A DNA stretch of 64,000 nucleotides from Pyrenochaeta sp. MPI-SDFR-AT-0127 (taxonomy: Eukaryota; Ascomycota; Dothideomycetes; Pleosporales; Cucurbitariaceae). Position 1 is the first letter of the stretch. Each line of letters starts with the position of its first letter. Location of the stretch: contig JAGTJM010000017.1 of assembly GCA_020747015.1 (NCBI GenBank), positions 248,001 to 312,000 of the forward strand. The letters are read 5' to 3'. Position numbers and translations under genes: made by a program. Positions 46,076-56,500 of the stretch are shown piece after piece. The notes below the pieces were generated by a model that did no database searches, had not been told where the DNA came from, and worked only from the letters and a program-made list of their open reading frames with translations.

Positions 46076-47986
46076 CGTGACGATGGGAACTCTATCCAGT
46101 TGTGATAGTGGAAAGAATGTTCCCGATCTTGCTATAGCTCCGTGTGAGACATTATTAAAGAACATACGAGGGCTTTTGACACAAACTGTTCGGATGTCGA
46201 CCCAGCAAGGGGGAGTTTTTGTCCCACGACTAAAATACAACCCTGCCCTGCCACCGACAGAAAAGCGACTGCCTAATCATGAATTGGTTTAAATGACATG
46301 CATGTATTAGTAACTTTAATCTCAAACACATATCGAATGCACAACGAAAATAAGACGGAATGCATTTCGTATGGGTAGGGGGCATTCCTAAGCCAGCCAA
46401 GGCAGCAGCTCTTCTGTACGGTATCATTCGTCAGGCCAATTTCATGTGAAACACTGCACAGAGAAACAAGTAGCAACCACAAAAGCATCCTATATGCGAG
46501 AGAATTTGGGAACAACTTCGACATCATGAGGTGCGTGGTGGATCAACTAACATCCTGTTCGATTGATTAATCAGGACATCTACACGCATTGATCAACGTC
46601 ACCAAACTAATTTCAATGTTTGACTGAAACCTTGAGAGTTCCTTCCGATTACACAAGTGAGAAGGTTAAACATGAGATATCGATTTCTTGCTTCTCCAGA
46701 GCCTTCTCCAATCCACCATGTTTGCTTCAATTTAAGTAGATTTGAGTTTTCCTTTACCATCCTTTTCTAGGTTCAAATCAGAAGTCAATCGTATCTATAA
46801 TACAGTTGAATAGTATAGCTTGTACACAGAGGGATTTCTTAGAAAGTTCTCCGGGTTATATGTCATGCATATCGTATTAAGACTGATTATCGCACACTCA
46901 ATGATGCGTATAGACCGGGCAAGACCAACAGAAACGAGGGTCTTGATTTTGGCCTCGAGCAGAGCTTAATTTTTAAATTCTGCAAAAATATGCCATCACT
47001 TTCGGAACATCTCAAGTCAGAAAAGACGAGCCATTGGGTACGAGTATCAGATATCGAGTCTGCCGAACACGAACGTATATTCTCACATCACAATATTCAT
47101 TCTCCTATGAAGTTACAAGTAATCAGCATTCTTTACCCACACCCCTTGGCTGGAAATAATGGCGCTTGGCATCCAGAGATACGCCTTAAAAATGCACTAC
47201 CAGCAAGGTCGACTTTCTAGGAGAGACTGGATAGGGTGCTTGGTGTAATAGCCATTATGGCGGACAAGCTAATGGACATTAGTCCTTCGCATCAAATTGA
47301 AATATGTTTTCTTGCTCAATTGTTGCCGCGTGATTATTCGTGATTGCTCTCAGCTACTTTTATGCTTCGTAGTATTTCAGGTAGACTGCTGATAAAAATC
47401 CTCCGAAGACTTGAACCTGGTCCGCGGTCTCGGTCGTGCAGATACACACGTGGCAAAGGTTCTCTAGGCCGCCAAGGTCCAGCCGAAGGAAGTGTCCCTT
47501 GAGCTAACAAAGCGTTGCTCCACTTTCGCCATCATCCTAAGCACACAGGGATTGGAGTGGGTTTCGTATGCTTGGCAGGAACGTTTTTGACTCCGTGGCG
47601 AATAGGTGAGCTGTTGATTGGCCTTGTCATTTGCCTAAGCATTTACTGAAGAATGCTGATTCACCTCGTTCAGAACGACAGCCTCGCCGAAGCGTGCCCA
47701 AACACTAAGCGTGGGTGCATTCGGTGTAACGACGTTGCTGAATCTCCTTTATTTTTGCTGTCTCTAACCCTAGCTTGTTTGGGGCATCGCCACTATAAGG
47801 CGTTGTGAGCTGATATCTTTTTTTCCTTTTCTTTTGAAATCCATTAAAACTAGGGAAAAATGGCAAGGCCAAACAAGAAGACGCAAAGTTTTGCTCATTG
47901 ACGCATAAAAACCTCTTACTTTCATGTGAACTTCATAAGGTGGTCATTACCCCACCGACTGTGGTATCATCATAACATACAACAAA
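46076..47986. other. AT-rich gene-poor region
   Basis: 1.9 kb between two minus-strand genes, visibly richer in A and T than its surroundings. A 76-codon plus-strand ORF at 46990-47220 has no recognisable features. I see no transposon ends, tRNA or repeats. Confidence 0.45.
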
Positions 47987-49759
47987 TCATCTCTTTGCCT
48001 CAGCAAACTCCCGGACCTCATTAGCCTCCTTCGAGTCAATATTCATAATGTCTTCTTCATCCTTCTCAAATGCTCTGATAGCATCCTGTTCCTTCTTCTT
48101 CTCGCTCTTCTTGTAAAGATACTGCATCACCAAAAAGGTGGTCCAGCATCCGGCAATGAAACAGATGTTAACAGAGTATCCTTTCTTCCACCTAGGTCCT
48201 TCGATAATAGGGAACACTGTGATAGGATAGAAGGAGAACACAGCCCAACCAGCTGTGAGCATCGCGCCAACTGTCACAGCTCGGGCTTCAGCGTCATCGC
48301 GAAGAGCCATATTGATGAATGGCATGAGAATTGGCGTGATGGCGGCGGATGTACCAAGGAGGTAGTAGCATGCGACTATAAAATTTGTCAGTGCTGTTCA
48401 AGATAAGCTGAATGCCGAAGTACTCACAGTGATATCCTTTAGGAATGTTCCAAATAAGCAGAGAGATATTTGCGACAATGTAGATGGTCTGCACGATTGA
48501 AAGTATGGACCATAGAGGATAGACCATACACAAGGAGGTGGCTAACAGAGCTGTGAAAATCGAGACACCTTGTGCACCAGTTGGGATGGTGTTGATCTGC
48601 GGTATGGTATATGCTCCTGGATACTTCTTGGCAAGATCTTTAAGCCAAATAGCCATCTGACCATGAGGATATGATGAGGAAAGGAAGCTACGAGCAAAGT
48701 CAGTCAATGATATAACCAACACAATTCGGTTGCAGGAGCGCTTACAATGTGTAGCAGAGGACGCCCAAGTAGAACTCCCATCGAGTGAAAGTGCGCTTTG
48801 CCACAGTCCAGCTCAATTCTTTGCTGGGCGCAACACCAGCAGATACCATACGCGTCCTGGCAAGTTCATGCTCCTTCGGCGTCAGCCACCATGGCTTCTT
48901 GCTGCTTGGTAGGCCGGGGAATATCAAGAAGCCGGCAAAGGCGATAGGCAAAGAGATAACACCGTCAATGATGAACAGCCATCTCCAGCCAGCCATTCCA
49001 GCAACGCTGTCATTAATTAGCTTTCGCTTGCTTATTGGAAGGAAGTAACGCACCCGTTGAGGTTTTTATAAGCAGCGGCTTGCAAGTAGCCACCGAACAT
49101 AACGGCGATGTTATTTGATACGAACCAGACTCCCGTGCGCTTGAAGACCTCCTCCGGTCGGTACCAGGAGCCGAGCACATAAGTTGTGCCAGAGGCCACA
49201 GGAGTTTCGAGTAGACCAAGAAGGAAGCGAGTACCGTAAATGTCGTTTCGATTCCGCATTTGACTTTGGCAGAACGTGACAATAGACCATAGAACTTCCA
49301 TGGTGGGCAGATAGTACTTGGCAATTTTGGGCCGCGAAAGCAGAAGTAGAGATGGGACTTGGAAGACGAGATAACCGACATTGTAGAAGGTATCGAAGAG
49401 CGAGTATTCGTTGCCGTAGAGATTGAGCTCCTCTTTCATGCCGCTGACATAGGCGTTCTTGATGTTTGACGAATCGAGCCATTTCAGGAAGACTGCACTT
49501 ATCAGCACACTATCTCTGGGGAGTATCGTGTGGTACACTTACACATAAAGGAGCAGAATGTGAGCAAGCAAGCGTCCATCTTCCGTAACAATTTTCTTTC
49601 CTCAGCAGGATAATGCTTAGGATACCATTCCCATAGGTACATCCAAGCCTTCCATGGCGACCGCTTAGGGGCATCCGCAGGCGCAATCACATTGGTATCG
49701 AACTCGCCTCGTCTAGCTTCGAGAGCTATGGTCTCATCTCGGGGTTGTGTGCTCGTCAT
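47987..49759 (-). CDS. MFS transporter, anion:cation symporter family (Liz1/Seo1-like)
   Basis: Five exons (49543-49759, 49054-49492, 48746-49006, 48428-48687, 47987-48375) with introns of 47-58 nt give 521 aa and twelve helices. The cytosolic N-terminus ends in WYPKHYPAEERKLLRKMD, and helix 1 carries FFLKWLDSSNIKNAYVSGM, the signature of the fungal ACS group that includes pantothenate, biotin and allantoate permeases. GWRWLFIIDGVISLPIAF follows helix 5. The C-terminal tail is charged (KKSEKKKEQDAIRAF). It should import a small organic anion or vitamin at the plasma membrane. The exact substrate is not readable; pantothenate-like acids fit the N-terminal motif best. The upstream region holds a perfect GC inverted repeat at 50035-50053. 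Confidence 0.9.
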
Positions 49760-50812
49760 GGTGGATTGTCTCTCTGATCTCACAAGAGACCCGATGCGGT
49801 GGTGCGAGTAACTCAGGAAAAGGACCCTCGTGGATGGAGGTTGGACATTGATTGACACCAGGTATTTCAATATGTAGCACACGCACCGTTCAATATCAAG
49901 GCTGGGCACCTACAGGCAATGGCCCTGGAGCGGGCAGCGGGCTATTTCCGCCTTTGGTTGGCCCGGTGCGGGGAGAAATATCCGGGGCAACATCTCCACG
50001 AAAAAATGCCAAACGAGGTAATGCCCCGTTGTCCGCGCGGGCTTTAGCCGCGCCAGATGGTGGAGTTTTCGCCGTGATAGCGGCGTGATGTGCTGATCGC
50101 TTCAACTGGGTTCTTGTCTAAAGGGACCAGGGTGCACGAGTCGAACCGAGGTCAATCTGAGGAAACCGGGCGTGCGGTCTGGGCAGATGGTTCGCCTGCT
50201 TAGTCGAGGGATTATTTCTATCGGTATGGTTCATCACGCACATGTCGCTCGTCGTGTTTTCTTGCTTCGCCGCTGTCCGTGCATATTGAAGGATGCCGGG
50301 CGAAGTGATGAGAGCAGTGACACTTGGAGTGCTCGGGACTATGATCACGCGAAATGGCGCTAAGGCTGCACTCAAACGGCGTCCATGTTGTCACCTTGAC
50401 ATTAGGAAATTCCACTTCTAGTCCCCAGCCGCATTCATGATAGTCAGTCTCAAGGCAGGCCTCAATGCGAGGCGCATTCATACAATGCGTCACGAGACCA
50501 CGTATATCACCAGATACCATGAGTCATTGGCAAGACTACATCCTTAGCACGTTCACAAATGCTTCAGAAAGGTCAAAATAATTGGCAGGTAAAAATGTTG
50601 TTTTAAGCAGCCTTTGAGGATCGAGTTAATTATTATTTTGCGTTCAAACTAATTTTCAAGCTGGATGGGTGCACTCTTCTATCACCGAATCTGGTACAGA
50701 GACATCATGCGGCAGACCAAAAGTCTGAGTTGGGTTATAATTTCTTTAAATACATATCTACATATATACATCTTGTATGGACCTGCACATGCGAGATCTC
50801 TGAAAGCCTCCT
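49760..50812. other. Intergenic region with GC-rich upstream block
   Basis: About 1 kb upstream of the ACS transporter and downstream of the GH5 gene. The part 49900-50060 is GC-rich and contains CreA-like GCGGGG and CCGGGG motifs. The rest shows only short ORFs. Confidence 0.4.
50035..50053. promoter_or_regulatory. Perfect inverted repeat GCGCGG-N7-CCGCGC
   Basis: A six-base perfect inverted repeat around the spacer GCTTTAG, containing CGG-N7-CCG. It lies about 280 bp before the ATG of the ACS transporter. Inverted CGG triplets are typical Zn2Cys6 dimer sites; use by any particular regulator is unknown. Confidence 0.35.
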
Positions 50813-52168
50813 CTACGATTTCAGTGCACCTATCATCTTGTACAGGCTGTTCTCGAGTGTGATTGGAGAACGAATAGCCGACCAGTCATAGTTCAGCAAG
50901 CCCCAAAACTCTTCGAGGCCTTGGATGGTTGGCGGCGATCTGCTCGGTCGAGTCTGGAGGTAGAAGCTACCCGAGAGCTCCCAGTGTTGCCAACTAACCT
51001 GATACTCCTTGACCATCTCCACCAAACATTTGGCATACGTCGTCTGGTTCCAGTAGACCCCATTGTGGATGAAACCCCACTCGGAAATAACCATTGGGAA
51101 AGTGTACTTTGTGGCTGGGTCTGTCGCATTCAAAGCCTGGAATCCTTTCTGGTACCACTTGGATTTGAAGGTTGCGCAGTTGTCTTGGGTGCCTTCAAAG
51201 TCATACTTGTGGATTTCGAGCACAATCTTGTTCTTCCAGACGAAATCGTCGGGTACAAACTTGGCGGTCTTCCCAGCTGTCGCCTTTCCAGTAGTGCCGT
51301 TCAAAGTTTTGCCAAGAGGAATTGGGTCGATATAAGTATCATATGATAGTCCTGAGAAGAAAATGAGGGCATTCGGGTCCGCTTCATGGACAGCATCCGC
51401 AGCAGCTGTCATATGGACATACCACGTATACCAATCGACAGGCTCAGCGACCTTGGCGTCTCGCAACTCATTGCGCAAGCCCATCGACGCAAAGGTTGGC
51501 CAATTTTCCTTAGCCTTTTATCTGGTCAGTAAATAAGTCACTTGACAGTGCGCTGATCCACATACATGCTTCGTCAGGAAGGCAAGTCCACGTTTCCACT
51601 TTTCAACGTCGAAATATTTCTCACCAAACCAACCATTACCATCATCGTTACCACAGCACCAAAACGCCTTGCTGACGTGGTTGTCCAGGGAGATGATGAC
51701 ACCTTGGGCCGAAAGCTCCTTTCCTACTGCATCCCAGACTTCCAGCCTCGTAGAGTCCTTAGTGAATTGCGGGTTCTTTGTCAAAATTTGGTTTAGAACT
51801 CTTGTCCCATTCGTCTGGCCCAGGGCATTGATGACGCTCTTTTCCAAAGTCTGATTAGGGTTGTTGCTGTAGATGTCATCGATCATCTCAATGGCAAAAG
51901 TTAATCGGACAGAGTTGAGACCGAATTTGGGGAACCAGGCTACGATGTCCTTGATCGAAGAATGCTGGAGTCCTTCAGGGATCATGATCTCCTGGTGGCC
52001 CGGCCAATTGGTCGAGATGAAGTGGAAGACATCGCCGTTAGCATCGATGATGTCGCGTCCTTTCGTCGATAGTGGAAGCACAGAGGCGGCCCGCTTTGAC
52101 ACTGATGACGGAGCTGCAGAAACAAGGGGGCTCAGAAGAACCCCCAAGGCGAGTGTGTTGAAGAGCAT
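50813..52168 (-). CDS. Secreted GH5 family endoglucanase-like hydrolase
   Basis: Two exons (51566-52168 and 50813-51514) with a 51-nt intron give 434 aa. The signal peptide LFNTLALGVLLSPLVSAAP is followed by a Lys-Arg site (VSKR) suited to Kex2 processing. The TIM-barrel GH5 landmarks are LNSVRLTFAIEM, SLDNHVSKAFWCC, GLRNELRD with the acid/base Glu after Asn, LEIHKYDF, and ISEWGF with the nucleophile Glu near residue 340. These support a retaining beta-glycanase acting on cellulose or related glucans. Several N-glycosylation sequons are present. The intron removes a short sequence just before AKENWPTF. The gene shares its upstream region with the divergent GH88 gene and has a clear TATA box. 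Confidence 0.9.
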
Positions 52169-52242
52169 CTTGTGTGGGCAAAGAGATTGTAACTTTGCAA
52201 GCGATAGCTACCACCGCAGGACCCTGCCTCTTCCTGACTCTA

Positions 52243-52249
52243 CTTTATA
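52243..52249 (-). promoter_or_regulatory. TATA box (TATAAAG) of the GH5 gene
   Basis: TATAAAG on the minus strand, about 75 bp upstream of the GH5 start codon, at a normal spacing for a fungal core promoter. Confidence 0.6.
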
Positions 52250-52284
52250 CATTGCAACATCTCCATATTAACGGCAAAATCAGT

Positions 52285-52322
52285 CCGGGGTGTTTCTTAG
52301 CCTCACCCCGTTCGTACCCCAG
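52285..52322. promoter_or_regulatory. GGCTAA box flanked by CreA-type sites
   Basis: CCGGGG lies at 52285-52290 (+), GGCTAA at 52297-52302 on the minus strand, and CTGGGG at 52317-52322 on the minus strand. GGCTAA is the published core for XlnR/Xyr1-type cellulase and xylanase activators, and SYGGRG is the CreA core. All lie 35-80 bp upstream of the GH5 TATA box. Both cores are short, so chance occurrence is possible. Confidence 0.4.
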
Positions 52323-52874
52323 ATCGACAGGCACTTTGGCGTGGAAAATTTGCGGAGAAAAGCATGATCTAGCAAACATTGGGCAGTTCGCAAGCGAGCT
52401 CGGACACGATGTTGCCAGGGGCCGGAAGCTCTTCCAGGAACGTTGTCATGGCCGAATGACGTTGGATCACGAGAACACGAGAAGGTAATTTCTAGGCGCA
52501 AACTAAAAGCGTCCTCCCAAGGATCGGCGAACGGACAATGTAACCACGAGATACTAACAGTCGGATAGCGGGCATCGGCACAATGCAGATCCCGCCTTTA
52601 CCTTTCACCCACGTTCGATACTGAATTATTCCGTTCTCGACATTAAGCCCCACTTTGAACATGCACGATAACTCATCCGTACCAACGTATGTATGTCTTG
52701 ACAAGAAGGTACACCTTGGCCATCATTGTGTTCCACCATTGAGCTACTTTCGCCGAGGAAATCAAGACACCATTTCATTCACTGCATCTGGATGATATCG
52801 ACGTTAAGAGCTTGGAGTTTTGGACTTTGAAATCACCGTGATTGTATCTACTTGGCGTCCCTGATCACGTCAAG

Positions 52875-54421
52875 ATGGGAGGTGGAACATTGGAAGTCAA
52901 GAGGGTCGCAAAAACTGCGAAGTATGAAAAGTTCTAAAATCTTTACAAACAGAGTCTAACTTTTCAACTCCAGTGTAAAGGGAGTAGACCTTGGCGAAAT
53001 ATATGCCGAAAGCGTTGCTGCAAAGATCTTTCAGGTCGCGCAACGAGGCCTAAAACAACCAGTCCGTATTCACTCGTATGGTTCGTATCAATGCTCACGA
53101 CTCTAGGCTCCTCTCCCATCGTATCCGCACACGGTACCTCAAATAGGGCCAAATGCCGGAAGATATGAAGAGCGCGAAGCTGATTTTTGGACATGCGGCT
53201 TCTTCCCGGGGTGCATATATGCGGTTCTCGAGCGTGCTATGAGATACCCGCAAGCACTTGATGTCCCGGAACATGCCCGTCCTGACTTTCAAGAACAGCT
53301 TTTGAAGCTGGGAAGGCACTGGAGTGTCGCCATCAATCAGATGTCAAGCCGAACGGACACGCACGATATGGGGTTTATTGTGCAGCCAGCTCTCCAGAAA
53401 GACTGGGAGTTGACAGGCAACCAAGAGAGTTTGCAGTCTGTGGTGAATGCAGCGTATGCGCTGGCTTCGAGATGGGATGATAGAGTCAAGGCGATTCGAA
53501 GCTGGGACGTTGCGATCAACGACCGATATCAGATCACAGATATGAACACCAACTTTCTTGTGATCATCGACAGCATGTGCAGTAAGTACCATTTCTCCCA
53601 AAAGCATGGGGCAGAAAGGCTAGATCTAACATGCAATAGACCTCGACCTTCTGTATTACGTCGGCCACGCTCAAAACGACCAAAGACTTATCGACATCGC
53701 AACCCAACACGCTGACTCTATTATCCATGAGATCTTACGCCCGGATTTCTCCTCTTATCACCTAGTGAACTTTGATCCACGAACCGGCCGCCAGCAGGCC
53801 CAGATGACAAACCAAGGTTGGAAAGATGACTCAACGTGGAGCAGAGGCCAAGCCTGGGCCATCATGGGTTTCGCGCAGACATACAGTTGGACGAAGGATA
53901 TCAAATATCTTCAAACCTCGATCAAATGCGCCGAGTACTTTTTGCGGAGGTGCAAAGAGGGTGAGGGGAAATGGCATCATCCCTTGGTTCCGCTTTGGGA
54001 TTTCGATGCGCCACAAGAAAATGCGCAAGAGCCGCTTCGCGATGTCTCAGCGGGTGTAATCACCGCTAATGGCTTGCTAATCATCCATCAATCACTTCAA
54101 TCGCTACCTTCCGAGACAGCGGCACAACTCTCATCGGTGACCAGCTTCCTCGACATCGCGTTGCAGATCGTTTCGCAGACGCTCGACATGTCGTATGATA
54201 AAGACCTAGCTTCATTCGAGGCACCTGCCAAGCGCATGGTCAACGGCAACGGTCCTGCAGCACTCAATATCAAGGAGAGTGGTTTCGAAGGCATTCTTCG
54301 CAACTCAACAACGAACTGGAACGAGCATGCGCATATGAAGTACGCAGATCACGGCTTGGTATATGCTGACTATTACTTGTTGGAGTTTGGAAATAAATTA
54401 TTGCGGGCTGGTTTCTTATGA
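52875..54421 (+). CDS. GH88 unsaturated glucuronyl hydrolase
   Basis: Four exons (52875-52921, 52974-53061, 53107-53581, 53640-54421) with introns of 45-58 nt give 463 aa, a typical length. There is no signal peptide, so the enzyme is probably cytosolic. Landmarks of the (alpha/alpha)6 barrel are EIYAESVAAKIFQVAQRGL, READFWTCGFFPG, RTDTHDMGFIVQPAL with the catalytic Asp, ITDMNTNF, and the QGWKDDSTWSRGQAWAIMGF-type region (residues about 300-325). These enzymes act on the delta-4,5-unsaturated uronic acid at the non-reducing end of oligosaccharides left by polysaccharide lyases, releasing it by hydration. A role in pectin or glycosaminoglycan-like oligosaccharide use follows. The exon 2/3 junction uses a 45-nt intron with donor GTCCGT and is the weakest call. 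Confidence 0.85.
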
Positions 54422-56500
54422 GCGATTGAATTCATATGTGGCCTTGTTTCGTTTTTTATCGAGTATTAGCATCTAAATGGTTGAATGCATAGGGCGGAAT
54501 GCCTGCAGACCTCGCATTTACATCTTGCTCAAGGCAGAAGCACACATTTCAGGATACGAGATCGATATGTGTTATTAGGAGTACAGAGAATTTTCGATAC
54601 GATATAAAGAATAAAGATCAATTTACACAAACGCTCTTGCGGCAGGAGATGGAGGATTGACTGGTCTTGAGTGCGAAATGCGCTTTTCCGAAACACAAAG
54701 AAGAAATCGATTGTTTGTACTCCATATCCTACAGATGGTCATCTGTGTATTAATCTTTATGTCACAGAAGTTCATTAGTTCTTTAGTCACTCTAGCTACG
54801 CCGTTGGATAGCATAGATAACTCTGTTTTAAAAAAAAATCACACTTGAAGTTTTGCTCACAGAGTTCTTCGAGCTCTTCTCTTCATTTTCCAGTTATTCT
54901 CTTTTTATTCTCCTCCGTCCTTCCCACATCAAAATCCAGCTTTCCGGCACCCCATGTGTCTCACTCTTCTTGACACGGGGTGTTCTCTTACTATCTCTTT
55001 GGAATGTCTCCTTCCATACCTCCTCATCACCATGCCAATATGTAACGTTTCTATTTGCTCAACTCAATCCTTTGTTGCAACACTGGCAGAATAGCAAGCT
55101 AGGAAGGTGGAATACAATTCCAGGTCTACATTGGGGAGCAGAAGCAAACGTCAAAAAGACGAACAAACTTGTGAGTGAGCAGAAAAACATCAATCATATC
55201 ATTGATACATCGTTAACCCCAGGGGGCGATTTCATGAAGCTTATCTAAAAGGCGGCCTAAATTGATCATTGGAAAGGAGGGGGAGGGCAGCTTGATCACA
55301 AAAAGAAACAAAAATTCCAAGAACAACATACCCACGACCCCCAAATCCGCTTCCGTGGTTTGTTTCTAAAAAACCAGAAAAGCTGGGACGAAACAAACTT
55401 GGCAGCAAAAGTATACATAGACCATATTACTCAACACTCCCAATCCCTTTTTCCTTCCCCACTATAACAAAGAAAATTATCACGTTATTAGCAATTTATT
55501 AGCAACTATCAAGGCCCCCCCCCAATGTGTCTAAAATGCAATGTCACAAAAAAGCTGTGCGAACCTACAAGTCTCTATTTGCCTGTAGCAGTCAGTACAT
55601 GGCGATTTACAGTCATGTCCAGAGGGAGGTAAAGAGTTGTATGGAAAGGGGTTTATTCAGCATGCTAGCGTGATTTCAAGCCTCCAGGCACGGGGACGGG
55701 AGGATTGGGGGACAGGTTTAGACACCACATTTCTCGGGTACGGGGAAAGGAGGGCCAGATGGGCATCAGGTAGCGTGAGCAAGGATAACAAAGAAAGGTA
55801 AAGTCATACTTTTCGTGCGTTTAGTGTCTAAACAGATAATATTTCGTCTAAACAAAATAAGCAAACTCCGTCCACTCGACTTCATAATGAGAAAGCTCGA
55901 GCGAAAGTTATGCGCTGCTGGCCCCCTTTAGTCTCTCCTCCACCAGCCAAAAAAAAATCCCCCAAAGTACACTCACTCCCCGCTCGCTAGCAAACAACCA
56001 ATGGTACAAGAAGTAGAGAGACAACACCAAAACAAAGAAAAAGAGAAAGGTACTCAGCCGAGATGGAAAGGGGGGAATCAGGGAAAGTTTATTAGAACAG
56101 TAAAATAGGTAGCACCACGAAAAATGCCCCAGCAGCAAGGAAAGGTCACAAACGCCATGCCGTACAGGAGAAAAAAAGGCTTTCTCACTAGTTTAGGGGC
56201 CCGGGACAACAAAAAAAAAGGCTTCTGGGAATGCCAAAGGGTTAAAGGTAAAAAGGAAAATCTGCCGTCGTGTGTAATTATGGTTTTGTTCGCTCGCGTC
56301 GTCGCATGAGATGGGGTCTGTGGAATCAAAAGACGCACTTTCCCGTCTCTTTCGCCAGCAACGCCAGGTATCGGCCGTGAGAGGTTCAAAAGCGCCATGC
56401 TCGCCTGCTATAGGAAAGAGATCAAACCGGAGGTGACTGAACAATAATCAAAACTTCGCTTAAGTGACCGAAAGTGAATCAGAGGAAGATGCTGATGAAT
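54422..56500. other. Long convergent 3' region, low complexity
   Basis: 2.1 kb between the convergent GH88 and Barentsz-like genes, rich in A runs and with a C9 run at 55515-55523. Short ORFs on both strands are compositionally biased and unconvincing. It could hold a long 3' untranslated region of the Barentsz-like gene. Confidence 0.4.

Larger units (their letters stand above)
52169..52874. other. Shared divergent promoter of GH5 and GH88 genes
   Basis: About 700 bp between divergent start codons. The GH5-proximal third carries the regulatory motifs listed separately. The GH88-proximal half shows no obvious TATA box, and short ORFs there are not convincing. Confidence 0.45.

Noticed and set aside
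46990..47220. 76-codon plus-strand ORF in the AT-rich region
   Set aside because: Composition and length fit a random open frame, and no family is recognised.
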